Source of the DNA: an uncultured Desulfovibrio sp.
GTDB taxonomy: Bacteria; Desulfobacterota; Desulfovibrionia; Desulfovibrionales; Desulfovibrionaceae
Reading direction: 5' to 3'
Assembly: GCA_937926875.1 (NCBI GenBank)
Contig: CALBAX010000026.1
Span: 37,154 to 101,153 of the forward strand
DNA length: 64,000 nt
Positions 17,785 to 26,557 of the stretch are shown in pieces (the stretch's first letter is position 1; each line of letters begins with the position of its first letter). The position numbers were made by a program, and so were the translations under genes. Below the pieces are notes generated by a model. That model worked only from the letters and a program-made list of their open reading frames with translations, was not told the DNA's origin and ran no database searches.

Positions 17785-19302
17785 GTGCGTGTCCCCTCCT
17801 CCGTCAGCTGCCGGGGTACCGTCCCGACGGCCGGAGACACCCGCTCCTCACCAGACGCCGCGGTATGCCCGCCTTCCCCGGAAACGCCCGGGACAACAGG
17901 GCAGGACTACCGGCCGGGACGCCCGTCCGCACCACAGGCTATGCGCCACAGCCTTGCGGCGGACGTTCCGGCCACCCCCCTGGAACAGCGCGCCCTCACG
18001 GCCATGATCCGGGCCCGGGCAGAACTGGTGCTCCGGCAGCCCTTTTTCGGCTCCCTGGCCCTGCACCTGGCCCTGAAGCCGGACAGCACCTGCCGCCACC
18101 TCTGGACCGACGGCCGCACGCTGGGCTTCAACCCTGCCTGGGCGGCCACCCTGCCCCACGAACGTCTTGTGGGGGCCCAGGCCCACGAGGTCATGCATCT
18201 GGCCTGCGCTCACCATGTCCGGCGCAACGGACGCGATGCCCGGATCTGGAACGAGGCCTGCGACGTGGTGGTGGATGCCCTGCTGCTCGGCGCCGGCTTC
18301 CGGTTGCCGCAGGGCCATCTGGAACATCCCGAATACGCGGGGCTCAGCGTGGACGAGGTCTATGGCCGTCTTGCCTCCCTGCAGGACGCGCCCCTGCACG
18401 GCGGCGCGCAACAGCAGACCGCCGGACGCAGCCCCCGGGAAAAAGGCTCCGGCCAGCAGGAGCATGGCGGCCAGGAACGGCAGGACGCCCCCGCAGCCGC
18501 ATCTTCCCGTGAAGGAGAGACTGACGAGGCCGCGTCCCCTGAAGCCGCGGGCACCGCCCGCCCTGCCGGGGACAAGCCGGAAAAGGAGCAGCCTGTCCCG
18601 TATTTTTCCGGTGAGGTCCGCGACCACCCCCTGCTGGAGGACGGCCAGGGGGACGCGCGCCACAAGGCGGAACAGGAGGCCGAGCTGCGTCTGGAGCAGG
18701 CCCTGCAACGGGCGCGGCACATGGGGCGCGAGCCCGCGGGGTTCAGCCGCCTGTTGCGCGGCGGCCGCCACGACGGCGGCACGGACTGGCGCGGCCTGTT
18801 GCGCCGCTTTCTGGAAAATTGCGCCCTCAACGACTACACCTGGAACGCGCCCAACCGGCGTTACCTGCATCACGGCATCTACCTGCCCGGACGGCAGGAG
18901 CAGCGCATCCCGCAGCTGGCCGTGGCCGTGGACTGCTCGGGCTCGGTGGACGATGCCGCCCTGTCCCTGTTCTGCGAGGAACTCTCGTCCATCCTCGCCG
19001 CCTACGAGACGGAACTGGTGGTCATCTTCCACGACAGCCGCGTGCAGGCCGTGCAGACCTTCCGGCGGCAGGATCTGCCCCTGGACCTGAGCCCTGTGGG
19101 CGGCGGCGGTACGGACTTCAGGCCCGTGGGCCGCTGGCTGGACGACAACGGCCTGCGTCCGGCCTGTCTGCTCTGGTTCACGGATCTGGAATGTTCGTCC
19201 TTCCCCGACGAGCCCGCCTGCCCCCTGCTCTGGGCCGTCTGGGGACAGGGAGGGGAACAGCCCCCCTTCGGCGAGCTGCTGCGCCTGCCCGCCGGGGCCT
19301 GA
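17785..19302 (+). CDS. Metallopeptidase-like / VWA-like protein (DUF2201 type)
   Basis: Up to 505 residues. The core starts around residue 65. A zincin-type HEVMH (His134-His138, HExxH) lies in QAHEVMHLACAHH. A long, low-complexity, Glu/Ala/Pro-rich linker follows (about 210-290), then a VWA-like domain with the metal-ion motif DCSGS at about 383-387 and a later GGGGTDFRP. This matches DUF2201 proteins, which pair a putative metallopeptidase domain with a VWA-like domain and sit next to MoxR ATPases. The start is uncertain. The GTG at 17785 has no clear ribosome-binding site. The ATG at 17941 would begin just before the conserved region. A GTG overlapping the MoxR stop (17735) is in a different frame. 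Confidence 0.8.
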   Translation: MRVPSSVSCRGTVPTAGDTRSSPDAAVCPPSPETPGTTGQDYRPGRPSAPQAMRHSLAADVPATPLEQRALTAMIRARAELVLRQPFFGSLALHLALKPDSTCRHLWTDGRTLGFNPAWAATLPHERLVGAQAHEVMHLACAHHVRRNGRDARIWNEACDVVVDALLLGAGFRLPQGHLEHPEYAGLSVDEVYGRLASLQDAPLHGGAQQQTAGRSPREKGSGQQEHGGQERQDAPAAASSREGETDEAASPEAAGTARPAGDKPEKEQPVPYFSGEVRDHPLLEDGQGDARHKAEQEAELRLEQALQRARHMGREPAGFSRLLRGGRHDGGTDWRGLLRRFLENCALNDYTWNAPNRRYLHHGIYLPGRQEQRIPQLAVAVDCSGSVDDAALSLFCEELSSILAAYETELVVIFHDSRVQAVQTFRRQDLPLDLSPVGGGGTDFRPVGRWLDDNGLRPACLLWFTDLECSSFPDEPACPLLWAVWGQGGEQPPFGELLRLPAGA

Positions 19303-19318
19303 CCATCAAGGAGCCTGT

Positions 19319-19792
19319 ATGCGGATCACCTGGAAAATAGAAAAAAAGCGCGGCAACCTGCGCCCTGTCCTGACCTATACCGTCACCCTGGAAGACTTCG
19401 AACGCCAGCTGGCCACGCCGCCGCTGAGCATCACCTCGCTCATCCCCCAACCGCCGGAATCCTGGCAGGAACACTGCTGGCCCGGGCAGCACGAACGGGC
19501 CGGGCAGGACGATGCAGGTGAGCGGCCCTGCTACCAGCTCTCCATCCCGTCCCACAAGGGACGGCACGGCAGCCAGAGCCTGCGCCTGCCCTGGCGCGAG
19601 GACAACAGCTATCCCGAGGTGGAGGCATCCTTCCGCCTGCTGCGCGAAGCCTTTGAAAAAGAACTGGAACGGGCCGGGGCCAGCCGCCCCATGCATGAGG
19701 AAAACAGCCTGGAGCTTGGCGGCACGGCCCTGCGCTCCGTGGCTCCGGCCATCCTCGGCCAGCGTTTCCTGGAAGCCGTGGGCAAGGCCTAG
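19319..19792 (+). CDS. Hypothetical protein in the MoxR/VWA operon
   Basis: 157 residues, soluble, without signal peptide or recognisable domain. The first third is basic and beta-like (MRITWKIEKKRGN). The middle is His/Gly/Gln-rich, and the last part is an amphipathic helix (SFRLLREAFEKELERA). AAGGAG lies 6-11 nt before the ATG, and the preceding gene ends only 16 nt upstream, so it is the third cistron of the MoxR operon. A terminator follows at 19843. Probably an accessory of the MoxR/VWA machinery by context only; I do not recognise the family. Confidence 0.7.
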   Translation: MRITWKIEKKRGNLRPVLTYTVTLEDFERQLATPPLSITSLIPQPPESWQEHCWPGQHERAGQDDAGERPCYQLSIPSHKGRHGSQSLRLPWREDNSYPEVEASFRLLREAFEKELERAGASRPMHEENSLELGGTALRSVAPAILGQRFLEAVGKA

Positions 19793-19842
19793 GCTTTTTT
19801 GACACTTCTCCTGCCCGGAAGGGCAAAACCGCGCCAAAAGGA

Positions 19843-19870
19843 AAAGGCCTTCCCCCGGGAAGGCCTTTCT
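19843..19870. terminator. Bidirectional terminator
   Basis: A perfect 12-bp stem AAAGGCCTTCCC/GGGAAGGCCTTT with a 2-nt spacer. It lies between the converging MoxR operon and the LysR gene. Confidence 0.75.
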
Positions 19871-20005
19871 CATGCCGTCAACGTCCGGCAGATCTCACAG
19901 GGCCGGCCGCCATGCCGTCCCCCCTGGGCAAGCGGGCTGGCAAAAAGCCTGTGGCTCTTCCCCCGCCCTGCGGCAGGACGGCCTGAGCCCTGTCGGCTCA
20001 AGTCC

Positions 20006-20914
20006 TCACAGCGCGTCCCCGGCCGCCGCGTCTTCGGTGAGCATGTCACGCAGGCGGCGTGCGGCCAGGCTCAGGGTGTGGCCGTCGTATTCCAGCAGGC
20101 TGATGCTGCGCGGTGGCAGGGCCTCCGTGAGGCGCAGGGCGAACACCTCCCCGGCGGCCAGAGCCTCCCTGGCGGCCACTTCCGGCAAAAAACCGATGCC
20201 CAGGCCGTGCCGGGCCAGATCCAGCACCAGGCCCGTGGTGTCCGGCTCCATGGCCGGGGCAAAATCCACGCCCCGCGCCTTGCACAGGCTTTCCAGAAAT
20301 TCGAAGGTGAGGCTGCCCTGCTTGTGGCAGATGCAGGGATGCCGCATCACTTCATCCAGGGCCACGTCCCTGCCGCGCAGCTGCCCGAAGGCCGGCGAGG
20401 CCACGAAGATGTCCCGCAACGGGCACAGGCGCGTCTCCTTCAGGGCCCGGAAACCGCCGCCGGGCACGGCAGCCACGGCAAAGTCGATGGCTCCGGACTT
20501 GATCTCCTCGATGGCTTGCCTGGACGTACCCCCGTACAGCCGGAGCCGCACCCCCGGGTACAGGGCATGGAAGCGGTCCAGCCGCGGCAGCAGCCAGTGG
20601 CGCAGGGGCGTCTCGCTGGCTCCCAGGGCGATGCTGCCCGATTGCAGGCCCACGGCCTGTTCCAGCTCTTCCCGGCCCCGGCGGAACTGCTCGCAGCCCG
20701 CCTCCACATGGGCGTAAAACAGGCGGCCTTCAGGCGTGAGCTCCACGCCGCGCCGGTTGCGGATGAACAGGCGGCAGCCCAGCTCGCCTTCCAGCGCCGC
20801 CATGGAGCGCGACACCGCGGGCTGGCTGGTGAACAGCATGGCCGCCGCGCGGCTGAAATTGCGGCAGCGCGCCACCTGATAGAATATCCGGCAAAGCTCC
20901 CAGTTCAGCTCCAC
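20006..20914 (-). CDS. LysR-family transcriptional regulator
   Basis: 302 residues, the usual length. The N-terminal winged helix-turn-helix covers about residues 5-62, with the family signature FSRAAAMLFTSQPAVSRSMAALEGELGCRLFIR; the C-terminal periplasmic-binding-like domain senses a small molecule. The start is a GTG; no ATG fits the conserved N-terminus better. The gene is divergent from an EamA exporter gene 129 nt away, the classical arrangement for a LysR regulator and its target. A dyad resembling a LysR site lies in the gap at 20937-20957. Inducer unknown. Confidence 0.9.
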   Translation of the reverse strand: MELNWELCRIFYQVARCRNFSRAAAMLFTSQPAVSRSMAALEGELGCRLFIRNRRGVELTPEGRLFYAHVEAGCEQFRRGREELEQAVGLQSGSIALGASETPLRHWLLPRLDRFHALYPGVRLRLYGGTSRQAIEEIKSGAIDFAVAAVPGGGFRALKETRLCPLRDIFVASPAFGQLRGRDVALDEVMRHPCICHKQGSLTFEFLESLCKARGVDFAPAMEPDTTGLVLDLARHGLGIGFLPEVAAREALAAGEVFALRLTEALPPRSISLLEYDGHTLSLAARRLRDMLTEDAAAGDAL

Positions 20915-20936
20915 ATCACACTCCTGTCATGCGTTT

Positions 20937-20957
20937 TTGATATAGCTATGATACCAA
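20937..20957. promoter_or_regulatory. Candidate LysR-type operator
   Basis: TTGATATAGCTATGATACCAA is an imperfect dyad centred on TAGCTA with T-N11-A-like spacing, in the divergent LysR-EamA gap. The assignment rests on position and symmetry only. Confidence 0.4.
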
Positions 20958-21043
20958 TTAAGCATTTTACCGTATCAGGAGCCCCTGCTATAGGCAAGCG
21001 CAACACATTTGTGCAACAGTTTTCCAACCAGGGACCTTGAACG

Positions 21044-22018
21044 ATGAACCGCGGATACATTTTCATCTTCCTTGCCACCATCTTTTTCAGCTCCATGGAA
21101 GTGGCCCTGAAGACCGTGGCCCATGATTTCAACCCCATGCAGCTCAACTGCACCCGCTTCCTCGTGGGCGGCCTGCTGCTCATCCCCTTTGCCCTGCGCG
21201 GCCTGCGCCAGCACGGGGCAAAGATCACCGCCGCCGCATGGAAAGGCTTTGCCTGGCTCGGCTTCGTGGGCCTGGTGGTGAGCATGATGTTCTACCAGAT
21301 GTCCATCCTCTACGCCCCGGCCTCGGTGGTCAGCGTACTGTTCAGCTGCAACCCCGTGCTGGTGCTGGCCTTCGCCTATCTCATCCTGCGCGCCGACATC
21401 CGGCCCCAGCACATCACCGCCCTGGTCATGGAAGTGGTGGCCGCCCTCGTCATCATCGACCCGCTGCACACCACGCTCGATCCCGTGGGCATCACGCTGG
21501 TGCTGCTCTCGGCCGCCACCTTCGCCCTTTATGCCGTGCTGGGCAAAAAGCAGTGCGCCCGGTACTCCGGCGTGGCCGTCACCTGCTTCAGCTGTCTGGC
21601 CGCCAGCGTCGAGATGATCGTCCTCATGCTCATCAGCCACATCCCCGCCGTGGCCGATGCCCTGCAGGCCGCCGGTCTGCCCATGTTCGCCGCCATGCCC
21701 TTCTTCAGCGGCTACACCACGGGCAACCTTCTCAACGTGCTCTATATCTGCGTTTTCGTCACCGCGGGCGGCTATGCCTGCTACTTCATGGGCATGGAAG
21801 CCACCTCCGCCATGCAGGGGTCGCTGGTCTTCTTCTTCAAGCCCGTGCTGGCGCCCATCCTTGCCATGCTGATCCTTGGCGAGGAGATCCCCTGGAACAT
21901 GTGGGCCGGCATCGGCCTCATGCTGGTGGCCTCCGTGGTCTCCATGATCCCCACCTGGGAAACGATCCTGGCCGTGCGCCCCTTCCTTGTCGACCGGATC
22001 CTGCACCACCAGCACTGA
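21044..22018 (+). CDS. EamA/DMT-family transporter
   Basis: A 324-residue inner-membrane protein with ten predicted helices in two repeated EamA halves (drug/metabolite transporter superfamily). Each half begins with the characteristic pattern: ATIFFSSMEVALKTVAHDFNP in the first and LLSAATFALYAVLGKKQCARYSG in the second. The helix after FFFKPVLAPILAMLILGEE is the usual family end. Such proteins export amino acids, purines or other metabolites, and the substrate cannot be read from sequence. The divergent LysR regulator upstream likely controls it. A bidirectional terminator at 22085-22116 separates it from ribB. Confidence 0.86.
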   Translation: MNRGYIFIFLATIFFSSMEVALKTVAHDFNPMQLNCTRFLVGGLLLIPFALRGLRQHGAKITAAAWKGFAWLGFVGLVVSMMFYQMSILYAPASVVSVLFSCNPVLVLAFAYLILRADIRPQHITALVMEVVAALVIIDPLHTTLDPVGITLVLLSAATFALYAVLGKKQCARYSGVAVTCFSCLAASVEMIVLMLISHIPAVADALQAAGLPMFAAMPFFSGYTTGNLLNVLYICVFVTAGGYACYFMGMEATSAMQGSLVFFFKPVLAPILAMLILGEEIPWNMWAGIGLMLVASVVSMIPTWETILAVRPFLVDRILHHQH

Positions 22019-22084
22019 TCCTGCGGGGGCGCCCCTCCTCCTTCCCCCGCCGGTATCCGGCCCGGGACATGAAGACCGGACATG

Positions 22085-22116
22085 AAAAAAAGGACGCTGT
22101 ACAGCGTCCTTTTTTT
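22085..22116. terminator. Bidirectional terminator
   Basis: A perfect 16-bp inverted repeat with seven A on one side and seven T on the other. It serves both the EamA gene and the converging ribB. Confidence 0.9.
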
Positions 22117-22231
22117 CATGCTTGCCCGGCCGGCCTGCCGGCAGCTTTCTTTCCTGGTATGCATCAACTCCAGCCGGCGACCACGGCAAGCCCTGTCCCG
22201 GGACAGGAAAAGGGGATCAGACGGCTGGGGC

Positions 22232-22888
22232 TCAGGCCCGGCCTTCCCGCCGTTCACGCCAGCGCACGATGTCCGCCACGGCCAGCAGGGGCAGGTCGTT
22301 GGCACGGGCAAAGTCCGCCACCTGTGGCAGACGCGCCATGGTGCCGTCATCGTTGGTCAGCTCGCACAGCACACCGCAGGGCGGCAGGCCCGCCAGGGAC
22401 ATCAGGTCCACGGTGGCCTCGGTATGGCCGCGCCGTTCCAGCACGCCGCCGGGACGGGCCCGCAGCGGGAACACATGGCCGGGATGGCGCAGATCCTGGG
22501 GGCGCGCGTCCTCGGCCACGGCGGCCTTGACGGTGGTCACCCTGTCGGCGGCGGAAACGCCGGTGGTCACGCCATCGGCGGCCTCGATGGAGATGGTGAA
22601 AGCGGTCTGCTGGGTATTGGTGTTGTGGGCCACCATGGGCGGCAGTCCCAGGCGGGTGGCGCGCTCGTCGGTGAGGCACAGGCACACGATGCCGCTGCAA
22701 TGGCGGATGAGGCGGGCCATCTGCGCGTTGGTCAGGCTGTGGGCGGGATAGATGAGGTCGCCTTCGTTCTCGCGATCCTCGTCGTCCACCACCAGGACGC
22801 CCCGGCCCGCACGCACGGATGCCAGGGCGCGTTCCATACGCGTTTCCCAATCACCAAAAGAAGCCAGGATATCGGGGGACTGATGCAT
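22232..22888 (-). CDS. ribB: 3,4-dihydroxy-2-butanone-4-phosphate synthase
   Basis: Converts ribulose 5-phosphate to 3,4-dihydroxy-2-butanone 4-phosphate plus formate, a branch of riboflavin synthesis. 218 residues, so the stand-alone RibB type without a fused GTP cyclohydrolase II. Motifs: [12 protein letters not shown] (acidic loop, Mg2+ binding) near 35-46, [13 protein letters not shown], and [14 protein letters not shown] [24 protein letters not shown] with the catalytic His and Glu. Two adjacent ATGs occur at 22891 and 22888. AAGGAG is only 3 nt from the first but 6 nt from the second, so the second is chosen. An FMN riboswitch precedes it, and a hairpin directly before the ribosome-binding site (22904-22919) may be part of the switch. 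Confidence 0.95.
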   Translation of the reverse strand: MHQSPDILASFGDWETRMERALASVRAGRGVLVVDDEDRENEGDLIYPAHSLTNAQMARLIRHCSGIVCLCLTDERATRLGLPPMVAHNTNTQQTAFTISIEAADGVTTGVSAADRVTTVKAAVAEDARPQDLRHPGHVFPLRARPGGVLERRGHTEATVDLMSLAGLPPCGVLCELTNDDGTMARLPQVADFARANDLPLLAVADIVRWRERREGRA

Positions 22889-22903
22889 CATCGTCTCCTT
22901 GGT

Positions 22904-22919
22904 CGGCCCGGACGGGCCG
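22904..22919 (-). promoter_or_regulatory. Hairpin next to the ribB ribosome-binding site
   Basis: CGGCCCG and CGGGCCG form a 7-bp stem whose 3' edge lies 3 nt before AAGGAG. It could form part of the expression platform of the FMN riboswitch at the translation level. The role is inferred. Confidence 0.35.
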
Positions 22920-23011
22920 GAAGATGTGCATCAGGGCACGGCTGCCATGCGCGCTGCGGGGCGGCCGACAAGACCGTCCTTCCTTGCGCCCTACACGGCA
23001 GAAAAACGAAC

Positions 23012-23159
23012 CGTTCTCTTTCATCCGGACTGTTACCGTCGGCTCCGGGATCTCACCGGGATCTGCTGACCCGCACCACGTTGCATGGTGCGGCGCTCGC
23101 GGGCTCGTGCGGAAAACCGCCATCACCGCCGGTGGGGACTTGCACCCCGCCCTGAGAAT
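23012..23159 (-). promoter_or_regulatory. FMN riboswitch (RFN element)
   Basis: The minus strand contains the conserved RFN blocks in order: AGGGCGGGGTGCAAGTCCC, ACCGGCGGT, AGCCCGCGAGCG, a variable hairpin (GCACCA/TGGTGC), GGTCAGCAGATCC, GGTGAGATCCCGGAGCC, and GACGGTAACAGTCCGGATG with AAAGAGAA. It lies about 125 nt upstream of ribB and would lower its expression when FMN is plentiful. Confidence 0.96.
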
Positions 23160-23165
23160 GGAACC

Positions 23166-23194
23166 ACCATACGCCCGCCTCCGGCGTTTGGCAA
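23166..23194 (-). promoter_or_regulatory. Promoter of the FMN riboswitch-ribB transcript
   Basis: On the minus strand: TTGCCA, a 17-nt spacer and TATGGT. The predicted start falls at about 23159, exactly where the RFN element begins. Confidence 0.65.
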
Positions 23195-23357
23195 TCCCCG
23201 ACCATAAAAGGCGGATGACTTGCGGACAGGAGGAACAGGCCAAAGCGTATGGTGATACCTTTCCCCATTTTTGAAAAAAGTTTTCCACAGCATGTTGACA
23301 ACTGGCCGTCCCACCTTACCTCTATGGCAACAAGGAAAAATATCAGGAGGCATTGAA

Positions 23358-23894
23358 ATGAGCCTTATCCGTGTATATCCCCAGCATTGGTTCTCTCCCC
23401 GCAACGCCCAGCAGTCCGAACAGGGCTTCCAGCCCCTGGACCGCCTGCATCACGATATCGACCGTCTGTTCAATGGTTTCTTCACGCCCGGCTGGCCGAC
23501 CAGCCTGATGGACAAGCCGCAGGCCGACATCCGTCCCAGTCTGGACATCCACAGCGATGACAAGGCCTACACCATCCACATGGAAGTGCCCGGTGTGGAT
23601 CCCGATGAAGTCAAGGTCGAAGTCCGTGACGGCATGCTGACCGTTGAAGGTGAAAAGAAGATGGAAAGCTGCGCCGCCCCTGCCGCCGAAGGCGAAAAGG
23701 CGGAAGCCAAGGAACCCGTCTGCCATGTGCAGGAACGCGTCTACGGCTCCTTCTGCCGCCAGATCGGCCTGGCGGAAGATGCTGATGTGGAAAACATCAG
23801 CGCCAGCCACAAGAACGGTGTGCTGACCATCGTCATCCCCCGCAAACAGCCTGAAGCCCCCGCCGCCCGTTCCATCACGGTGCAGAAACAGTAA
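23358..23894 (+). CDS. Hsp20/alpha-crystallin small heat-shock protein
   Basis: A 178-residue ATP-independent holdase chaperone. The alpha-crystallin domain runs from about residue 57 (DIRPSLDIHSDDKAYTIHMEVPGV) to about 168, with the signature GVLTIVIPRK near the end. An Ala/Glu-rich insertion (CAAPAAEGEKAEAKEP) sits in the middle loop, longer than in most family members. GGAGG lies 7 nt before the ATG. Four Cys residues are present, which is unusual for the family. The leader contains TTGACA at 23295-23300, but no convincing -10 or heat-shock box was found. A terminator follows at 23969. Confidence 0.93.
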   Translation: MSLIRVYPQHWFSPRNAQQSEQGFQPLDRLHHDIDRLFNGFFTPGWPTSLMDKPQADIRPSLDIHSDDKAYTIHMEVPGVDPDEVKVEVRDGMLTVEGEKKMESCAAPAAEGEKAEAKEPVCHVQERVYGSFCRQIGLAEDADVENISASHKNGVLTIVIPRKQPEAPAARSITVQKQ

Positions 23895-23968
23895 TCCCCC
23901 CTCTTGAAGGACCCTCCTCCGGCTCCCACTCCTCGGGGAGCCGGACCGCCCGCAACGGGCGGACTCCA

Positions 23969-24003
23969 CGGCCTGCCGCGCCACGCGGCAGGCCGCTTTT
24001 TTT
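23969..24003 (+). terminator. Terminator after hsp20
   Basis: An 11-bp stem CGGCCTGCCGC/GCGGCAGGCCG with a 5-nt loop and seven T. The following 320 bp to the serS terminator (24323) holds no gene I can support. Confidence 0.88.
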
Positions 24004-24322
24004 ATGCGCGACCGGACAGCGGTCGTGGATCCCGCCCTCTCCGCACGGCGTTCCCGGGCAAGGCTGCCGGGAAGCGAGAGCCGCACGGCGCTCTGCCACA
24101 CGCCCCGGCTTCGGGCAAAACGCCCCCGTACTTTCTCACCTCCCAGTCCATAAAAAAGCCTGCGCGCCCCGACCCCGCAGCATACGGTTCCCGGCAGGCA
24201 GCCTGCCCCACGACCGGTACCGCAAGGATACCCTCCCTTCCCCCGGTACGTCCCGGCTCCTCCACAGGGCAGGGATGCCCGCCTCCCCAAACAGGCCCGG
24301 CGTTTTCCACAGCACGGGCACG

Positions 24323-24357
24323 AAAAAAGGCGGCATCCCGCGCAGGGACACCGCCTT
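24323..24357 (-). terminator. Terminator after serS
   Basis: On the minus strand: an AAGGCGG/CCGCCTT stem with an inner TCCC/GGGA pairing and six T, 26 nt after the serS stop codon. Confidence 0.85.
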
Positions 24358-24382
24358 GTCAGCTTCGCTGTCCGGCTGTGGA

Positions 24383-25660
24383 CTACTTCTTGCCCGCAGG
24401 CTCGATGACTTCCACGCCGTCCATGTAGGGCACCAGGGCCTTGGGCAGCACGATGCTGCCGTCCTTCTGCTGGCCGTTCTCCAGGATGGCGGCCATGGCG
24501 CGGCCCGTGGGCAGGCCGGAGCCGTTGAGGGTGTGGCAGTAGGTGCTCTTGCCGCCCTTGGGCTTGAAGCGGATGTCCGCACGGCGGGCCTGGAAATCGA
24601 TGCAGTTGGAGCAGGAGGAGATCTCGCGGTAGGTGTTCTGGGCAGGCAGCCAGACTTCCAGATCGTAGGTCTTGGCGGAACCGAAGCCCATGTCGCCCGT
24701 GCACAGGGTGATGACGCGGTAGGGCAGCTCCAGCTTTTCCAGCAGGGTACGGGCATGGCCCACCATGATCTCCAGCTGGTTGAAGCTGTCGTCAGGATGG
24801 GCAAAGCGCACCATCTCCACCTTGGTGAACTGGTGCAGGCGGATCAGGCCGCGCGTGTCCTTGCCGGCGGCGCCGGCTTCGGAACGGAAGCAGGGCGTGG
24901 CGGCGCAGTAGGCGCGGGGCAGGTCGGCCTCGTCCAGCACCTCACCGGCGTGGATGTTGGTCAGGGGCACCTCGGCGGTGGGGATGAGGTAGTAGTCCCA
25001 GGCGGGCATCTTGAAGAGGTCTTCCTCGAACTTGGGCAGCTGGCCCGTCCCGGTCATGGTGGCACGGTTGACCATGAAGGGAGGACAGACTTCGATGTAG
25101 TCCTCGTGCTTCACATGCTGGTCCAGGAAAAAGTTGACCAGGGCGCGGTCCAGACGGGCGGCCCAGCCCATGTACAGGGCAAAACGGCTGCCGGCCAGAC
25201 GGGTGGCGCGCTCGAAATCCAGGGCGGCGCCGCCCAGCTCCCAATGCTGGCGGATCCCGAAATCGAACTGGCGCGGCGTGCCCCAGCGGAGCACTTCCAC
25301 GTTCTCGGTCTCGTCCTTGCCCACGGGCACGCTGGCGTCCGGGATGTTGGGCACGCCCATGAGCCAGTTTTCCACAGCGGCCTTGGCTTCGGCGGTCTGC
25401 ACGTCCAGGGCCTTGATGCGGGCCGACAGGGCGCCCAGCTCTTCCATCATGTGGGAGGCGTCCCCGCCTTCGCGCTTGATCTGGGCCACCTGGCGGGAGG
25501 CGGCGTTCTGCTGCTGTTTCAGGCTTTCCACTTCGGCCAGCAACGCACGACGGCGGCCGTCCAGTTCGAGGAACTCATCCACTTTCAGCGGCGACTGCCG
25601 GTCGGCCAGGGCCTTGGCCAGCACTTCGGGCTGTTTTTGCACCAGTTTGAGGTCGATCAT
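24383..25660 (-). CDS. serS: Seryl-tRNA synthetase
   Basis: Charges tRNA-Ser (and tRNA-Sec) with serine. 425 residues, normal length. The N-terminal tRNA-binding coiled coil spans about residues 28-105 ([20 protein letters not shown]). The class II catalytic core follows with motif 2 ([21 protein letters not shown]) and motif 3 ([17 protein letters not shown]). [10 protein letters not shown] is the usual serine-binding segment. The frame is open upstream, but the ATG at 25660, with AGGAG 7 nt before it, begins the conserved [12 protein letters not shown]. It is divergent from the lipoprotein gene at 25791. Confidence 0.97.
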   Translation of the reverse strand: MIDLKLVQKQPEVLAKALADRQSPLKVDEFLELDGRRRALLAEVESLKQQQNAASRQVAQIKREGGDASHMMEELGALSARIKALDVQTAEAKAAVENWLMGVPNIPDASVPVGKDETENVEVLRWGTPRQFDFGIRQHWELGGAALDFERATRLAGSRFALYMGWAARLDRALVNFFLDQHVKHEDYIEVCPPFMVNRATMTGTGQLPKFEEDLFKMPAWDYYLIPTAEVPLTNIHAGEVLDEADLPRAYCAATPCFRSEAGAAGKDTRGLIRLHQFTKVEMVRFAHPDDSFNQLEIMVGHARTLLEKLELPYRVITLCTGDMGFGSAKTYDLEVWLPAQNTYREISSCSNCIDFQARRADIRFKPKGGKSTYCHTLNGSGLPTGRAMAAILENGQQKDGSIVLPKALVPYMDGVEVIEPAGKK

Positions 25661-25717
25661 AAAAACTCCTGCATAGCATGCGCAATGTGGGGCCACGCTA
25701 CCACGAGCCCCCAGACC

Positions 25718-25746
25718 TTGCAAGACAAGGGCATTGCGTATATAAA
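25718..25746 (+). promoter_or_regulatory. Promoter of the YajG-like lipoprotein gene
   Basis: TTGCAA (25718-25723), a 17-nt spacer and TATAAA (25741-25746). The leader is about 38 nt. Confidence 0.7.
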
Positions 25747-25790
25747 AAGTCTCAAAACTTTTTAAAACATCTTCCCTGCGAGACCTTGCC

Positions 25791-26390
25791 ATGAAATCCG
25801 CCCGTATCACACGCCTCCTTCCCCTTGCGCTGGCGCTCATGCTGGCCATGTTCCTGACTGCCTGCGGTCCCAGCAACACCGTGCGTCTGCTTTCGCCCGC
25901 GCCCGCGGTCAATCCCGTGCTGCCCGCTCCCAACGCTCCGCGCGTGACCGTGGTGCCCTTCACCGACAACCGTCAGGACTCCACCAATCTCGGCGTGCGC
26001 CGTGACGGCAGCGCCTTCGTGGCCAGTGACGACCTGGCCCAGTGGGTGAGCCGCGGCCTGGCCGACGAGCTGCGCCGCCAGGGCGTGCAGGTCTCCTACG
26101 CCATGGACGAGAACCAGGCCCGCAGCGGCAATCCCGACTACATCGTCACCGGTACCGTGGAACAGGCCTGGCTGCGCGAAGTCTCCGCCACCGAACTGGC
26201 CACCTCCATGCGCGCCACCTACCGCCTGGCGCCCCGCAGCGGCCGCGTGGTCAAGGAGACCCTCAACTCCAGCCAGAACCGCAGCGGCATCCCCTCCAGC
26301 GGTGCTGCGGAAGAGATCATGCTCAACACCCTGCGTGATCTGGTGCAGCCCATGGCCCGCAAGATCAAGGCCATCGTGGACGGCAAGTAG
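25791..26390 (+). CDS. YajG-family lipoprotein
   Basis: 199 residues. A signal peptide of the lipoprotein type ends in the lipobox LTAC with Cys25 as the lipidated residue, followed by Gly-Pro rather than Asp, which suggests outer-membrane sorting. The mature part resembles YajG/DUF4410-type lipoproteins: a conserved [10 protein letters not shown] strand near residue 52, a linker helix with [11 protein letters not shown], and [14 protein letters not shown]. Function is not established for the family. The ribosome-binding site is weak (GCGAGA). It is transcribed alone from a good promoter at 25718 and ends at tandem terminators. Assignment is by motif resemblance. Confidence 0.72.
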   Translation: MKSARITRLLPLALALMLAMFLTACGPSNTVRLLSPAPAVNPVLPAPNAPRVTVVPFTDNRQDSTNLGVRRDGSAFVASDDLAQWVSRGLADELRRQGVQVSYAMDENQARSGNPDYIVTGTVEQAWLREVSATELATSMRATYRLAPRSGRVVKETLNSSQNRSGIPSSGAAEEIMLNTLRDLVQPMARKIKAIVDGK

Positions 26391-26404
26391 ACAGGATATC
26401 TCAG

Positions 26405-26467
26405 GGGCTCCCCTTCGGGAGCCCTTCGTTTTCCAGGGCCCCGCCGCAGACGGGGCCTTTCTTTTTT
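26405..26467 (+). terminator. Two tandem terminators
   Basis: The first is GGGCTCCC/GGGAGCCC with TTCGTTTT (26405-26432). The second is GGCCCCG/CGGGGCC followed by TTTCTTTTTT (26437-26467). Confidence 0.8.
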
Positions 26468-26557
26468 GGGATACTTGCCCCAGAATGATGCCTTTCCCGG
26501 CCGCCGGACGATCGCTCCCGCTGTCCGCCTGCCGCAACCTTTTTCCCGGAGCCTGCC

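Noticed and set aside
23295..23323. Heat-shock or sigma-70 promoter before hsp20
   Set aside because: TTGACA is clear, but no acceptable -10 at 16-18 nt and no sigma-32 -10 box or CIRCE element was found.
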